A stretch of 50,549 nt of DNA, from positions 1-50,549 of the forward strand of contig NZ_RZMX01000047.1 of NCBI RefSeq assembly GCF_003992665.1, written 5' to 3'. A program made the position numbers and the translations under genes. Below, piece after piece: positions 41,210-49,443 of this stretch (positions are counted from its first letter, which is position 1; every line of letters begins with the position of its first letter). Origin of the DNA: Pelagibacterium montanilacus. GTDB taxonomy: Bacteria; Pseudomonadota; Alphaproteobacteria; Rhizobiales; Devosiaceae. The notes below the pieces were generated by a model, which had not been told where the DNA came from, ran no database searches, and saw only the letters and a list, made by a program, of their open reading frames with translations.

Positions 41210-42028
41210 ATGACTCTGGCGCTTCGTTTGCTGCTGATCGTCTGCGCGGGGCTTTCTCCCGCGCTGGCTGCGGCACAGGCCCTGCCCACCCATGTCGACC
41301 CCTCCGGGCGCGAGGAGATCTTCGATCCCGCCTCGGTGCCGGCCCTGCGGTTCCTGACCACGGCCGATTTCCCGCCCTTCAACTATCTGGACGCCGAAGG
41401 CGAGCTGGTGGGCTACAATATCGACCTGGCCAATGCGATCTGCCAGCGGCTATCTGCGCGCTGCACCATCCAGAGCTGGAGCTGGGACCAGGTCCAGGAT
41501 GCGCTCGCCGACAATCAGGGAGACGCGCTGATCGCGGGACTTGCCATGACCGGGCAGGCCGGCGAACGGTTCGATTTCTCGCGCGTATATCTGCAACTGC
41601 CCGCGCGGTTTGTGACCCGGACCGAGGAGGCCACCGAGCCGTTCGATCCCGCGCAGACCGACGGCCCGATCGGAGTGCGGCGCGCCTCGGTGCACGATAC
41701 GCTGATCACCCGCATCCTGCCCGCAGCCGAGCTCGAGCGGTTCGAAAGCGAATTCGCGGCCCTAGATGCGCTCGCTTCCGGAGACGTCGATGCTGTCTTT
41801 GCCGACGGCATGCGCGCGAGCTTCTGGCTCAACGAGAACCCCGATTGCTGCGCCTTTGCGGGCGAGCCCTATTTCCGGCCCGACCTTTTTGGCTCAGGGC
41901 TCTCGATCGCCGTGCCCGCAGGGCTCGACAATGTGCGCCGCGCGCTCGACTGGGCGCTCGAGCGGCTGGCGCGCGAGGGGCGCATGGACGAGCTTTACCT
42001 GCGGTGGTTCCCCGTCGGGTTTTACTGA
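41210..42028 (+). CDS. Periplasmic substrate-binding protein (amino-acid/SBP_bac_3 type)
   Basis: 272-residue periplasmic protein. Signal peptide about 1-24 (LALRLLLIVCAGLSPALAAAQA), then the SBP type 3 pattern: LRFLTTADFPPFNYLDAEG and VGYNIDLANAICQRL, later AALDALASGDVDAVFADG and the C-terminal ALERLAREGRMDELYLRWF. Such proteins bind amino acids or act as sensors; no permease or ATPase genes are adjacent, so it is an orphan. ATG 41210 is 119 bp from the divergent glycosyltransferase start. C-terminal Cys-Cys (DCCAF) could form a disulfide. Confidence 0.88.
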   Translation: MTLALRLLLIVCAGLSPALAAAQALPTHVDPSGREEIFDPASVPALRFLTTADFPPFNYLDAEGELVGYNIDLANAICQRLSARCTIQSWSWDQVQDALADNQGDALIAGLAMTGQAGERFDFSRVYLQLPARFVTRTEEATEPFDPAQTDGPIGVRRASVHDTLITRILPAAELERFESEFAALDALASGDVDAVFADGMRASFWLNENPDCCAFAGEPYFRPDLFGSGLSIAVPAGLDNVRRALDWALERLAREGRMDELYLRWFPVGFY

Positions 42029-42043
42029 GCGATCAATGGGAAA

Positions 42044-42448
42044 TCAGAGCCTGCGGTGCCGGATACGCGCGGAGGTTTCGATGGCCGCCGTGGTCAGCCG
42101 GTCGATCGAGAAGGCGTCGCGAAGCATCTCGAGCAGGCGCAATTCTTCCTGGTTGAGCTTGAGATCGACCGTCGCGATCTCGACCGCCAGCGCGTAGGCG
42201 GTTTCCTGCAGCCGGGGCTCGAGCGCGCCGGCCACTTCATCGAGCAGGGCATCGAGCCCGCCCTTGTTGAGCGCATCCACGCATTCGCTGGCCACCAGCG
42301 GCAGCCGCTCGAGATCGAAGCTCTCAAAGATCGGCCACCGGCCGACCAGCGCGGCGAACCGGTCGATCTCGCGATCGGTCACCTCCTTGTCGGATGCAGC
42401 GGCGACGACCATCACATGGACAAGGGCATCGGTGGGAGACAGCGTCAT
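42044..42448 (-). CDS. TerB-family (tellurite-resistance-like) protein
   Basis: 134-residue all-helical protein with TerB features: DALVHVMVVAAASDKEVTDREIDRF at the start (acidic, metal-binding-like D-x-x-x-x-x-x-E) and VDLKLNQEELRLLEMLRDAF near the end. TerB-like domains are linked to tellurite and stress responses but most genomic copies are of unknown role; no other ter gene is nearby. ATG 42448 has AGGA 8 nt upstream. It converges with the binding-protein gene (15-bp gap) and is divergent from lysK. Confidence 0.8.
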   Translation of the reverse strand: MTLSPTDALVHVMVVAAASDKEVTDREIDRFAALVGRWPIFESFDLERLPLVASECVDALNKGGLDALLDEVAGALEPRLQETAYALAVEIATVDLKLNQEELRLLEMLRDAFSIDRLTTAAIETSARIRHRRL

Positions 42449-42611
42449 TGGCAAATTCCTGGCAAAGGTTCGGCGCCAGCCTAGAAAGTCGCGCTGCAAC
42501 GCGCAACAACCCTGTCGTCGCAGGGGATGGCTGCCAGCATTGACCTTTTCGCATCGATGGTGCAACACCTGCCCACCATATCCCCCTTGGACATAACCGT
42601 ATCGCAAAAGG

Positions 42612-44237
42612 ATGGGCCCCTTGTCCCGCACCCTGCCCGCACTCGATCCAGCAGCCGTCGCCGCTGCGCCCGATGCCCGCGCCTGGCCATTCGAAGAGGC
42701 GCGCAAGGTCGTTGCGAGGGTCGAGAAAACAGGCCAGCAGAGCGTGGTGTTCGAGACCGGATACGGCCCCTCGGGCCTTCCCCATATCGGCACCTTCGGG
42801 GAAGTCATGCGCACCACCATGGTGCGCACCGCGTTCCGCCTTTTGACCGAAGACCGCTATCCCACCAGCCTCATCTCGTTTTCCGACGACATGGACGGGC
42901 TGCGCAAGGTGCCCACCAACGTGCCCATGCAGGAAGAACTGGCCAAGGCGATCGGCCTGCCGGTCTCGCGGGTACCCAATCCCTTCGGCAGTGCCCATGC
43001 GAGCTTTGCGGCGCACAACAATGCCCGGCTTAGGGCGTTCCTGGACGATTTCGGCTTTGATTACGACTTCGCTTCGTCCTCGGACTATTACAGCTCGGGC
43101 CGGTTCGACGCGGCGCTGTTGCGCATGCTCGAGGTCTATGACGATGTCATGGAGATCATCCTGCCCACCTTGGGCGAGGAGCGGCGCGCGACCTATTCCC
43201 CCTTCCTGCCGATCTGCCCGCGCACCGGCAAGGTGCTGCAGGTCCCGCTCATCGAACGCGACATTGCATCGGGCCGGATCGCGTATCTCGATCCCGAAAC
43301 CGGCGAGCGGATCGAGACCACGGTCACCGGCGGGAACGTCAAGTGCCAGTGGAAGGCCGACTGGGCCCTGCGCTGGTATGCGCTTGGGGTCGACTACGAA
43401 ATGGCGGGCAAGGACCTCATCGATTCCGTCAAGCTCTCGAGCCGGATCGTCAAGGCGCTCGGCGGCAACCCGCCCGAGGGGTTCAACTACGAGCTGTTCC
43501 TGGACAAGGAAGGCGCCAAGATCTCCAAGTCCAAGGGCAACGGGATTTCCATTGAGGAATGGCTGACCTATGCCAATCCCGAAAGCCTGTCGCTGTTCAT
43601 GTTCCAGAAGCCGCGGGCGGCCAAGCGCCTGCATTTCGACGTCATCCCCAAGGCGGTGGACGAGTATTACGCCTTTGCGGCCGCAGCCCAGGACCAGGAC
43701 GCCGCAGCGCTTCTGGAGAACCCGGCCTTCCACATCCATTCGGCACGGCCCGCGGCCTATGATCTGCCGATCTCCTTCGCGTTGCTTTTGAACCTCGTCT
43801 CCGCCGCCAACGCCGAGGATGCGTCCGTCCTTTGGGGCTTTATCGAGCGCTACGTGCCCGGGGCGACGCCTCAAACCCACCCCGAACTGGCTCGGCTCGT
43901 GGGCTTCGCAATCCGGTACTTTGCCGATTTCGTCAAGCCCACCAAGGTTTTCCGGGCGCCCGAGCCCATGGAGGCTGATGCATTGCGCGCGCTCGATGAG
44001 GCGCTGGCGCCCCATTCGGGGTCCACCGATGCCGAGGCGCTCCAGACCATCGTTTACGAGGTCGGCAAGAGCTTTGCGTTCCCCAATCTGCGCGACTGGT
44101 TCAAGGCGCTCTATCAGGTGCTGCTGGGCCAGGACCAGGGGCCGCGCTTCGGCTCGTTCATTGCGCTTTACGGCGTGGACGAAACACGCGCGCTCATCGC
44201 TCAGGGCCTTTCCGGCGCGCTGGCAGCACCGCGATAG
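42612..44237 (+). CDS. lysK: Lysyl-tRNA synthetase, class I
   Basis: 541-residue cytosolic enzyme that charges tRNA-Lys. It is the class I form typical of alphaproteobacteria and archaea, not the class II LysS of most bacteria. HIGT at 58-61 (HIGH motif), KISKSKGN at 303-310 (KMSKS motif), and a C-terminal helical anticodon-binding part. ATG 42612 with AAAGG just upstream. Complete and without oddities. An essential house-keeping gene unless a class II copy exists elsewhere. Confidence 0.97.
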   Translation: MGPLSRTLPALDPAAVAAAPDARAWPFEEARKVVARVEKTGQQSVVFETGYGPSGLPHIGTFGEVMRTTMVRTAFRLLTEDRYPTSLISFSDDMDGLRKVPTNVPMQEELAKAIGLPVSRVPNPFGSAHASFAAHNNARLRAFLDDFGFDYDFASSSDYYSSGRFDAALLRMLEVYDDVMEIILPTLGEERRATYSPFLPICPRTGKVLQVPLIERDIASGRIAYLDPETGERIETTVTGGNVKCQWKADWALRWYALGVDYEMAGKDLIDSVKLSSRIVKALGGNPPEGFNYELFLDKEGAKISKSKGNGISIEEWLTYANPESLSLFMFQKPRAAKRLHFDVIPKAVDEYYAFAAAAQDQDAAALLENPAFHIHSARPAAYDLPISFALLLNLVSAANAEDASVLWGFIERYVPGATPQTHPELARLVGFAIRYFADFVKPTKVFRAPEPMEADALRALDEALAPHSGSTDAEALQTIVYEVGKSFAFPNLRDWFKALYQVLLGQDQGPRFGSFIALYGVDETRALIAQGLSGALAAPR

Positions 44238-44436
44238 ATCGGCGCGAATTGCGCTTGACGCGACGGCCCTGAAATGAGGTGATCGGCGTGCACCGGTCCG
44301 CCGGACCCGGCCCGGCTTCGATATATGCGGGGAGAAGCCGTCCTTCCGGCCGTGCGGGCATCCAAGGTATCCCCGCCCATGAGGCGCCCGGGACGGGTTT
44401 CGTGCGCATGAAACGGTTCCGGCTGAGCGTAGCCAT

Positions 44437-44703
44437 GTGAGCAAATTGCCATTCACGGCCCTCGTGGCGCTGGCAGTGGCCGGGGTTCTGGCCGGCTTTG
44501 CCTTTGCCGTGATCGGCGCCTCTGCGGTGATCGGTTTCCCTCTGGCCGTCGCCGTGCCGATCTATGTTGCCGGCGTGGTGAGCATGCTGGCGCTGACGGC
44601 AGGAGCGCGGGCGCGCCCCGGCGACCTCTGGACGCTGCGGCTGGCCGCCCCGCTCGGTGGCGCCGTCGCGGTCTGGGTGATCCTGACGGTGATCGGCCTC
44701 TGA
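44437..44703 (+). CDS. Small membrane protein, unknown function
   Basis: 88 residues, not recognised; nearly all hydrophobic with about three membrane segments (ALVALAVAGVLAGFAFAVIG, AVAVPIYVAGVVSMLAL, GGAVAVWVILTVIGL). It starts with GTG at 44437 and has no strong Shine-Dalgarno. The composition is what a GC-rich non-coding frame can give, so the gene is uncertain. The 199 bp between lysK and this frame holds no other gene that I can see. Confidence 0.45.
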   Translation: MSKLPFTALVALAVAGVLAGFAFAVIGASAVIGFPLAVAVPIYVAGVVSMLALTAGARARPGDLWTLRLAAPLGGAVAVWVILTVIGL

Positions 44704-44731
44704 CCCATCACGCCGCGTTCGGATGCACGCT

Positions 44732-45949
44732 TTAGCGCGACCGACCCGCCAGCGCACGCAGACGGGTCCGGACCGCGAGCAGGCCCCGCGTCGCGCGCCA
44801 AAGACGGGCATTGCCCTTTATGGTGCGCTTGGCGGCGCGCAGTGCGGAGACCGTGGGCGCGAGAACGCGGCCGCGTGCCGAGACCGGCAGCACGATATCG
44901 TGGGTCCCTACCGCCTCGGTCCAGTCGGTCTTGTAGTCGAAATCGCCCAGCCCCATGTCCACGCACTCCACGCCATCTGCGCGCAACTCGTCCATCAGAA
45001 GCGACATCAGCACGCCCATGAGCGAATATTTCGCCGCATCCCCTTCGGCGGTGGAATTGATGTACTGGGAGTAGTGTGTCGGGGTGCGCACGCCCACCGA
45101 TGTGGCCAGAACCGTGTCTCCGCCGTAAAGGGCGTGGAGCGTGACCACGGCATCCTTGCCCCCAAGCGCCTCGAGCGCCCCCCCGCGCAGGAGTCTGTCG
45201 AAATGGGGCCGGGCAAAAATGTTCTCGACCCCCATCTTATGAAATCGCTTCGCCCTCTGGTCGGAGAATCTGCGGTAGATTTCTTCGACATCGTCCGGGG
45301 TCCTCGCCCGGCACAGGCTGAGCATACCGAACCTCTCCTCGAGCCGGCGCTGGGAGCGGCGGATATTGGTGCGGCGTTTGTGGGGCAACTCCCGCTCGAT
45401 GAAGGGGCCGTCCGAGGTTTCAAAGCAGCGCACATAGAGCGAATTGGGCGCGTCGGTGTGGGGCAGCGCCATCAGCGGATTGGCATGGCCTTCCCAGACC
45501 GCGGCCACGTGGTGAAACCTGAGCATGTCGGCATGCCGGCCATGGGCAGCAAGCGCCCGTGTCGCTTCGGCCATCGCGGCGGGCGTGATGCACGCGGCAT
45601 GGGCCGGATCATAGATCAACCCGTCTCCATTGCTGACCGACCAGCCCACAACGCGGGCTACGCGCCCGCCGAACGCCCTTCCGATCTGCAAAGGCAGAAT
45701 GGCGATGGGGCGCCCGGCTGTGCTCATGACGAGAAAGGCCAGCGTTTCACCCTTGGCCAGACCGGCATCGACGCACGCAGCGATCCAGTCGAACCGCTGA
45801 TAGGGCGTCATGACCGCACGGGATTCCAGCTCGCGCCAGATCGGCTCGACCGCTCCGAGCGTGTCGTAGATCACCCACTTGGCCGTCGCGGCCCCTGCAA
45901 CCGCCACCCGAGGCGCAAAGCCAGGACTCGATGCCATGGTCAAGGTCAT
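44732..45949 (-). CDS. CelD/BcsL-family GNAT acetyltransferase
   Basis: 405-residue cytosolic protein with the Acetyltransf_6 pattern: an N-terminal half with PIWRELESRAVMTPYQRFDW and IAILPLQIGRAFGGRVARVV, and the GNAT core (about 200-350) with KRRTNIRRSQRRLEERFG and GVECVDMGLGDFDYKTDW. Relatives act in extracellular polysaccharide synthesis (CelD, BcsL) by transferring acyl groups to sugars. ATG 45949 is used; ATG 45937 is possible. There is no polysaccharide operon around it, though the split glycosyltransferase lies 5 kb away. Function is inferred at family level. Confidence 0.85.
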   Translation of the reverse strand: MTLTMASSPGFAPRVAVAGAATAKWVIYDTLGAVEPIWRELESRAVMTPYQRFDWIAACVDAGLAKGETLAFLVMSTAGRPIAILPLQIGRAFGGRVARVVGWSVSNGDGLIYDPAHAACITPAAMAEATRALAAHGRHADMLRFHHVAAVWEGHANPLMALPHTDAPNSLYVRCFETSDGPFIERELPHKRRTNIRRSQRRLEERFGMLSLCRARTPDDVEEIYRRFSDQRAKRFHKMGVENIFARPHFDRLLRGGALEALGGKDAVVTLHALYGGDTVLATSVGVRTPTHYSQYINSTAEGDAAKYSLMGVLMSLLMDELRADGVECVDMGLGDFDYKTDWTEAVGTHDIVLPVSARGRVLAPTVSALRAAKRTIKGNARLWRATRGLLAVRTRLRALAGRSR

Positions 45950-46160
45950 TGATGTGTTCCCGATGCCAGCAATTCACAAAAAATGGGCCCCGCACTGCCA
46001 GTCTGGCATCGATGACCCTCACGAAAACCAAATGGCAGCCAAAAAAGTCGCGCCAGCCCACGGCCTTTTTCAAAATGGGTTAATCACTGGTGCATGCGAT
46101 GCATATGGGACCCTGAAGGCCGTGACGCGCTCCAGCGCCCCCCTTGGGGCGTTCTGCCCG

Positions 46161-46201
46161 AAAAAAAGCGCCACGGACCCCGTCAGGGGCTCCGCAGCGC
46201 C
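46161..46201 (-). terminator. Rho-independent terminator of the FKBP gene
   Basis: On the minus strand GGCGC-GCGGA-CCCC pairs with GGGG-TCCG-GCGC around a TGAC loop, with small bulges, and is followed by seven T (complement of 46161-46167). It lies 36 bp after the FKBP stop codon. Confidence 0.75.
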
Positions 46202-46236
46202 TCGCATCTTGATACCGATCCTATGTTAACGGATCG

Positions 46237-46671
46237 TCAGGCCTGCACGACCTCGACGAGTTCGACGTCAAAGACCAGATCCTTGCCCGCAAGGGGGTGG
46301 TTGGCGTCGACGGTGACGTTCTCTTCGTCGATGCCCACGACCGTCAGCGTCATGGCACGGCCATCGCCGCCCGTTGCCTGCAGGCGCGCGCCCGGGCTCA
46401 GATCGACCCCTTCGGGGATCCGGTCGCGGGGCACGGACTGAACGCCTTCGGGCCGGTGCTGGCCGTAGGCGTCATCTGCGGGAATGGTCACCGTGGCGCT
46501 GTCGCCTTCGGCCATGCCCTGAACCTGATTGTCGAGGCCGGGGATGATCTGGCCCGATCCGAGCGTGAACTCGAGGGGATCGCGCCCCGAGGACGTGTCG
46601 AACTGGGTGCCGTCGGTCAGCCTGCCCGTATAGTGAATACGCACAGTATCCCCTTGCTTTGCCTGGGTCAT
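46237..46671 (-). CDS. FKBP-type peptidyl-prolyl cis-trans isomerase (SlyD-like)
   Basis: 144 residues. FKBP N-terminal part (VRIHYTGRLTDGTQFDTSSG, then PLEFTLGSGQIIPGLDNQVQGM) and an inserted flap with PADDAYGQHRPEGVQSVPRD, as in SlyD; the end is FDVELVEVV. It catalyses proline isomerisation and acts as a folding helper. It lacks the metal-binding His-rich tail of E. coli SlyD and has no signal peptide, so it is cytosolic. ATG 46671 behind AAAGGA; a longer frame upstream is not protein-like. Confidence 0.92.
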   Translation of the reverse strand: MTQAKQGDTVRIHYTGRLTDGTQFDTSSGRDPLEFTLGSGQIIPGLDNQVQGMAEGDSATVTIPADDAYGQHRPEGVQSVPRDRIPEGVDLSPGARLQATGGDGRAMTLTVVGIDEENVTVDANHPLAGKDLVFDVELVEVVQA

Positions 46672-46869
46672 GCTGTGTCCTTTTCTCTGGAGTTTTCCTT
46701 GTGACCGCCGCGGCCCGCTCCTTCGGTGGCACGGCCTTCCATTTCTGGACCGATCACAACTCATGGATCGCGCACGATAACGAACTGGTCCGGCACACGA
46801 TCCTCGTGCCCTTAATCTAGGGACTCGTTCGCCGATGTAAACCGCGCGGGGCCGAAAAGATGTGCCGAG

Positions 46870-48204
46870 TCAGAAACGCCTGGTGAAGGTCAGGCCCAGA
46901 TCATGGCTGGAGCGCTCGTAGAGCCCGACATTGGAGGTGGTGTGGCGAAAGTCGTAACTCACACGCGGCACCAGATCGCCAAGCGTCAGTCCCCGCAGCG
47001 TCGCGCCGGCCCCGAGCGCGAAAGTGTGGTCCTCGCGCGGCGTGCCCATGAGGGGGAAATTGCCATCATAGGCGCGGCGCTCATAGCTCGCCCGGCCATG
47101 GAGCACCAGATCGGGGGAAACGAGATAATCCGCCGATATCCTGGGGCTGATGCTCGCATACGAGGTGAAATCGCGCGTGGTGCGCACCAGATCCACCGAA
47201 GCGCCCACCGAGACCGACACGCGCGCGTCCAGAATCCTGCGATAATCGACCGACGCCCGAGCCTCCCAGCCGTCATAGGCTATGGCGGTGTCGTGACGAC
47301 GATCCATCCACGATGCCCTGGCGCTCCACGCACCCCCCGGGCCCATGCGCTGGCTGGCCGAAACATAGGGCCCCACGCCGGTGGAATAGCCTTCCCATCC
47401 CGAAAAGGCCCGCTCGCCGGCCAGCCCCACGGCAAAGGTCCAGTCGGCGATCTCGCGGGCGATTTCGGCGTGACCGCGCAGGTTGAGCTGATCGTAATGG
47501 GACTGGATGTAGCTCTGGCCGGACAGGGACACGCCCAGATTGGCAACGAGACGAGGCGCAAGATCGTGCCTGTAGGTGCCCGAGACCCCATAGGATAGCC
47601 CGAGCCCGCTCTGCGCGCTGTTCTCGGTCTGGAACGGGATGCCGGCAATGATGACGGTCTCGCCAGGCGTGCCGTTGTTGATGTTGCTGCTCGGGGCGAG
47701 CCCGAACGAAGCATCGAACGTCCAGGGCCGGCGGGCCCTGATCGCGTCGATGAAGCGGTCATAGACCGCGCGCAGGCGCTCGGACTGGACCGTGGCCTTG
47801 AGAATCTCGAAATGATGATGGGCGCGCTCGTCGTCGCCGGCCAGGAAAAGCGTATGAGCCAATTCGTGGCGGATGCGCACATGGTGCGGATAGAGGTCGA
47901 GCAGGGCCGACATGCGCCGCGCGGCCAGATCAAACCGCCGCTCGCGCTTGTCGATCAACGCCGCGATCATCGCGAGATTGGTCGCCCGGGCGGTCTCGTT
48001 GCCCGCGACCTCTTCTGCAACCGCCTGGGCGGCGCCATACTGACCCGCATTGATGTGGGCCAGTATGGCATCGAATTCGGACTGCGCCCGGACGGGCAGG
48101 GCTCCGGCCATGACCAGCGCCCAGAGCCCGATCACCGCCGCAACGAGACGGGAGCGCAAGCGCCCCCGCCTGTTGATCGTACGGTCGACTTCCTGCGTGG
48201 CCAC
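46870..48204 (-). CDS. Slam-like outer-membrane surface-lipoprotein assembly modifier (DUF560)
   Basis: 444 residues. A signal peptide (about 20-40, AAVIGLWALVMAGALPVRAQ) is followed by TPR-like helices (about 42-160: ILAHINAGQYGAAQAVAEEV, MSALLDLYPHHVRIRHEL) and then an about 280-residue beta-barrel with alternating strands, ending ...SSHDLGLTFTRRF with C-terminal Phe. This is the two-part layout of Slam, which moves specific lipoproteins to the cell surface. The gene starts with GTG 48204, 2 bp after the stop of a lipoprotein gene, so translation is coupled. The lipoprotein is the likely client. Other DUF560 roles cannot be excluded. Confidence 0.8.
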   Translation of the reverse strand: MATQEVDRTINRRGRLRSRLVAAVIGLWALVMAGALPVRAQSEFDAILAHINAGQYGAAQAVAEEVAGNETARATNLAMIAALIDKRERRFDLAARRMSALLDLYPHHVRIRHELAHTLFLAGDDERAHHHFEILKATVQSERLRAVYDRFIDAIRARRPWTFDASFGLAPSSNINNGTPGETVIIAGIPFQTENSAQSGLGLSYGVSGTYRHDLAPRLVANLGVSLSGQSYIQSHYDQLNLRGHAEIAREIADWTFAVGLAGERAFSGWEGYSTGVGPYVSASQRMGPGGAWSARASWMDRRHDTAIAYDGWEARASVDYRRILDARVSVSVGASVDLVRTTRDFTSYASISPRISADYLVSPDLVLHGRASYERRAYDGNFPLMGTPREDHTFALGAGATLRGLTLGDLVPRVSYDFRHTTSNVGLYERSSHDLGLTFTRRF

Positions 48205-48206
48205 GG

Positions 48207-49133
48207 TCAGGGATCGTTCCTGTCGGCCTGGAAGCCACCGATAACCGAGCTGGTGCCATCGGTGGCAAACAATGCCCCCGCGGTTTCCGCGGCATCCAAC
48301 CCGTAGAACGCACCCTCAAAGCTCCCCGAACCCTCACCACCAATGGTCACGTTGGTGCCGGCGTATGTCCGTTTGTCTTGGCTCATCGTGCCTTCGAACG
48401 CGACATCGTCTATATTCTGCCCCTTCACAATTCCCTGCTCCTGAGCATCCCAGTAATAGGTCTCGATATTTGTGAGGCTGCCGGTCACGCCGCCAGAACC
48501 AAAGTCGGCGACGATTTCTATGCTGGCGGGCGTACTGCCGGTCTCTGTCCCGTTGGTGCCGTAACCCTGGAAGGAGCCTGCGTATGTCGCTTGGTCATCC
48601 TGCGGGACCGTATGCTCGCCTGTGTAAACAGGACTGGCCCCATAGAGCGCGTAGACATCGATCGCTGTGCCTGCATCGCCGGGGAAAATGTCGCCCTCTT
48701 CCTCACGGTACAGTTCCACGACCCCGGCGAAGGATGCATTTGCCTCATCGAACAGCGCCGTCACGGTTCCAAAGTTCTCATCGCCCTGCAGACCGGTTTG
48801 ACCGTCGAGTCCGGCGGTGACCTTGCCGTTGTTCCCGTCAATACCTTCAAAGATGATCGTCCGGCCATCGAGACCGCCATCAGAGAAAGCCATGGTCACG
48901 GTGTCATTCTCGTCATCCAGAGATATCGTCGCAGAACTCCCGGCCCCGGCCACGAACTCCACGTTCGAGCCATCCGACGTCCCCGTCGCTGCCAGTCCGC
49001 CGGCCTGCGCGACGGGAGGCTCCTCGTCTCCCCCGCCGCTTCCCGTGCCCGTGGTGGCGCAGCCCGACAGCATCAGCGCCGCCAATCCCGCACCCGCCAG
49101 CAATCGCGCGCGCGCCTGTCCAAATCCCATCAT
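48207..49133 (-). CDS. TbpB-like beta-barrel lipoprotein, candidate Slam client
   Basis: 308 residues. Lipoprotein signal with lipobox LSGC (C25), then a flexible Gly/Ser/Thr stretch to about residue 50. The body is strand-rich and acidic. The C-terminal part GSGSFEGAFYGLDAAETAGA with SSVIGGFQADR follows the transferrin-binding-protein-like barrel pattern (gFyG...A.e.gG.F...GvFg..R). It is the first gene of a two-gene operon with the Slam-like protein. The ligand (iron carrier, haem or other) cannot be told. ATG 49133; ATG 49130 is equivalent. Confidence 0.8.
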   Translation of the reverse strand: MMGFGQARARLLAGAGLAALMLSGCATTGTGSGGGDEEPPVAQAGGLAATGTSDGSNVEFVAGAGSSATISLDDENDTVTMAFSDGGLDGRTIIFEGIDGNNGKVTAGLDGQTGLQGDENFGTVTALFDEANASFAGVVELYREEEGDIFPGDAGTAIDVYALYGASPVYTGEHTVPQDDQATYAGSFQGYGTNGTETGSTPASIEIVADFGSGGVTGSLTNIETYYWDAQEQGIVKGQNIDDVAFEGTMSQDKRTYAGTNVTIGGEGSGSFEGAFYGLDAAETAGALFATDGTSSVIGGFQADRNDP

Positions 49134-49248
49134 CTCTTGCCCTCTTTCATTTGATCCCTGTGGCCATGCCCCGACTCACCGGCCTTCGCCGAACCTTGCC
49201 CGGAGGGGCGCCCGTAAACATCAAGACGTCAGGAAGTCTCGAAAACAA

Positions 49249-49264
49249 TCACCCGAACGGGTGA
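49249..49264. promoter_or_regulatory. Inverted repeat upstream of lipoprotein/Slam operon
   Basis: TCACCCGAACGGGTGA, perfect 7-bp arms with an AA centre, 116 bp upstream of the lipoprotein start in the divergent region. A candidate operator; not matched to a known regulator by eye (no Fur-like sequence). Confidence 0.35.
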
Positions 49265-49378
49265 ACCGATTTCCTGAGTCTTCACCGAACTTCCTCCTTC
49301 TCTCCATTTTCACGATCACGGTTTCCTCCCCAGTTAAATAGAAGATTTACCATTTTGATTGTCGCATCGACTATCCCG

Positions 49379-49396
49379 GGCCATATTGGCATGGCC
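49379..49396. promoter_or_regulatory. Inverted repeat upstream of LuxR-type gene
   Basis: GGCCATATTGGCATGGCC: 6-bp arms with a 6-bp spacer, 48 bp before the LuxR-type start. Its size suits a LuxR dimer and may reflect autoregulation. The rest of the 310-bp divergent gap (49134-49443) holds no gene that I can see. Confidence 0.35.
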
Positions 49397-49443
49397 AGTC
49401 TCGGGACAAAGACCGGGAAACGGCATTGCAGGGGGAGGGGCGC

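Noticed and set aside
44295-44307. GGTCC-GCC-GGACC hairpin as lysK terminator
   Set aside because: A 5-bp stem without T run in GC-rich DNA is expected by chance.
42324-44456. 710-codon open frame opposite lysK
   Set aside because: Composition artefact of GC-rich codons; lysK has both class I synthetase motifs.
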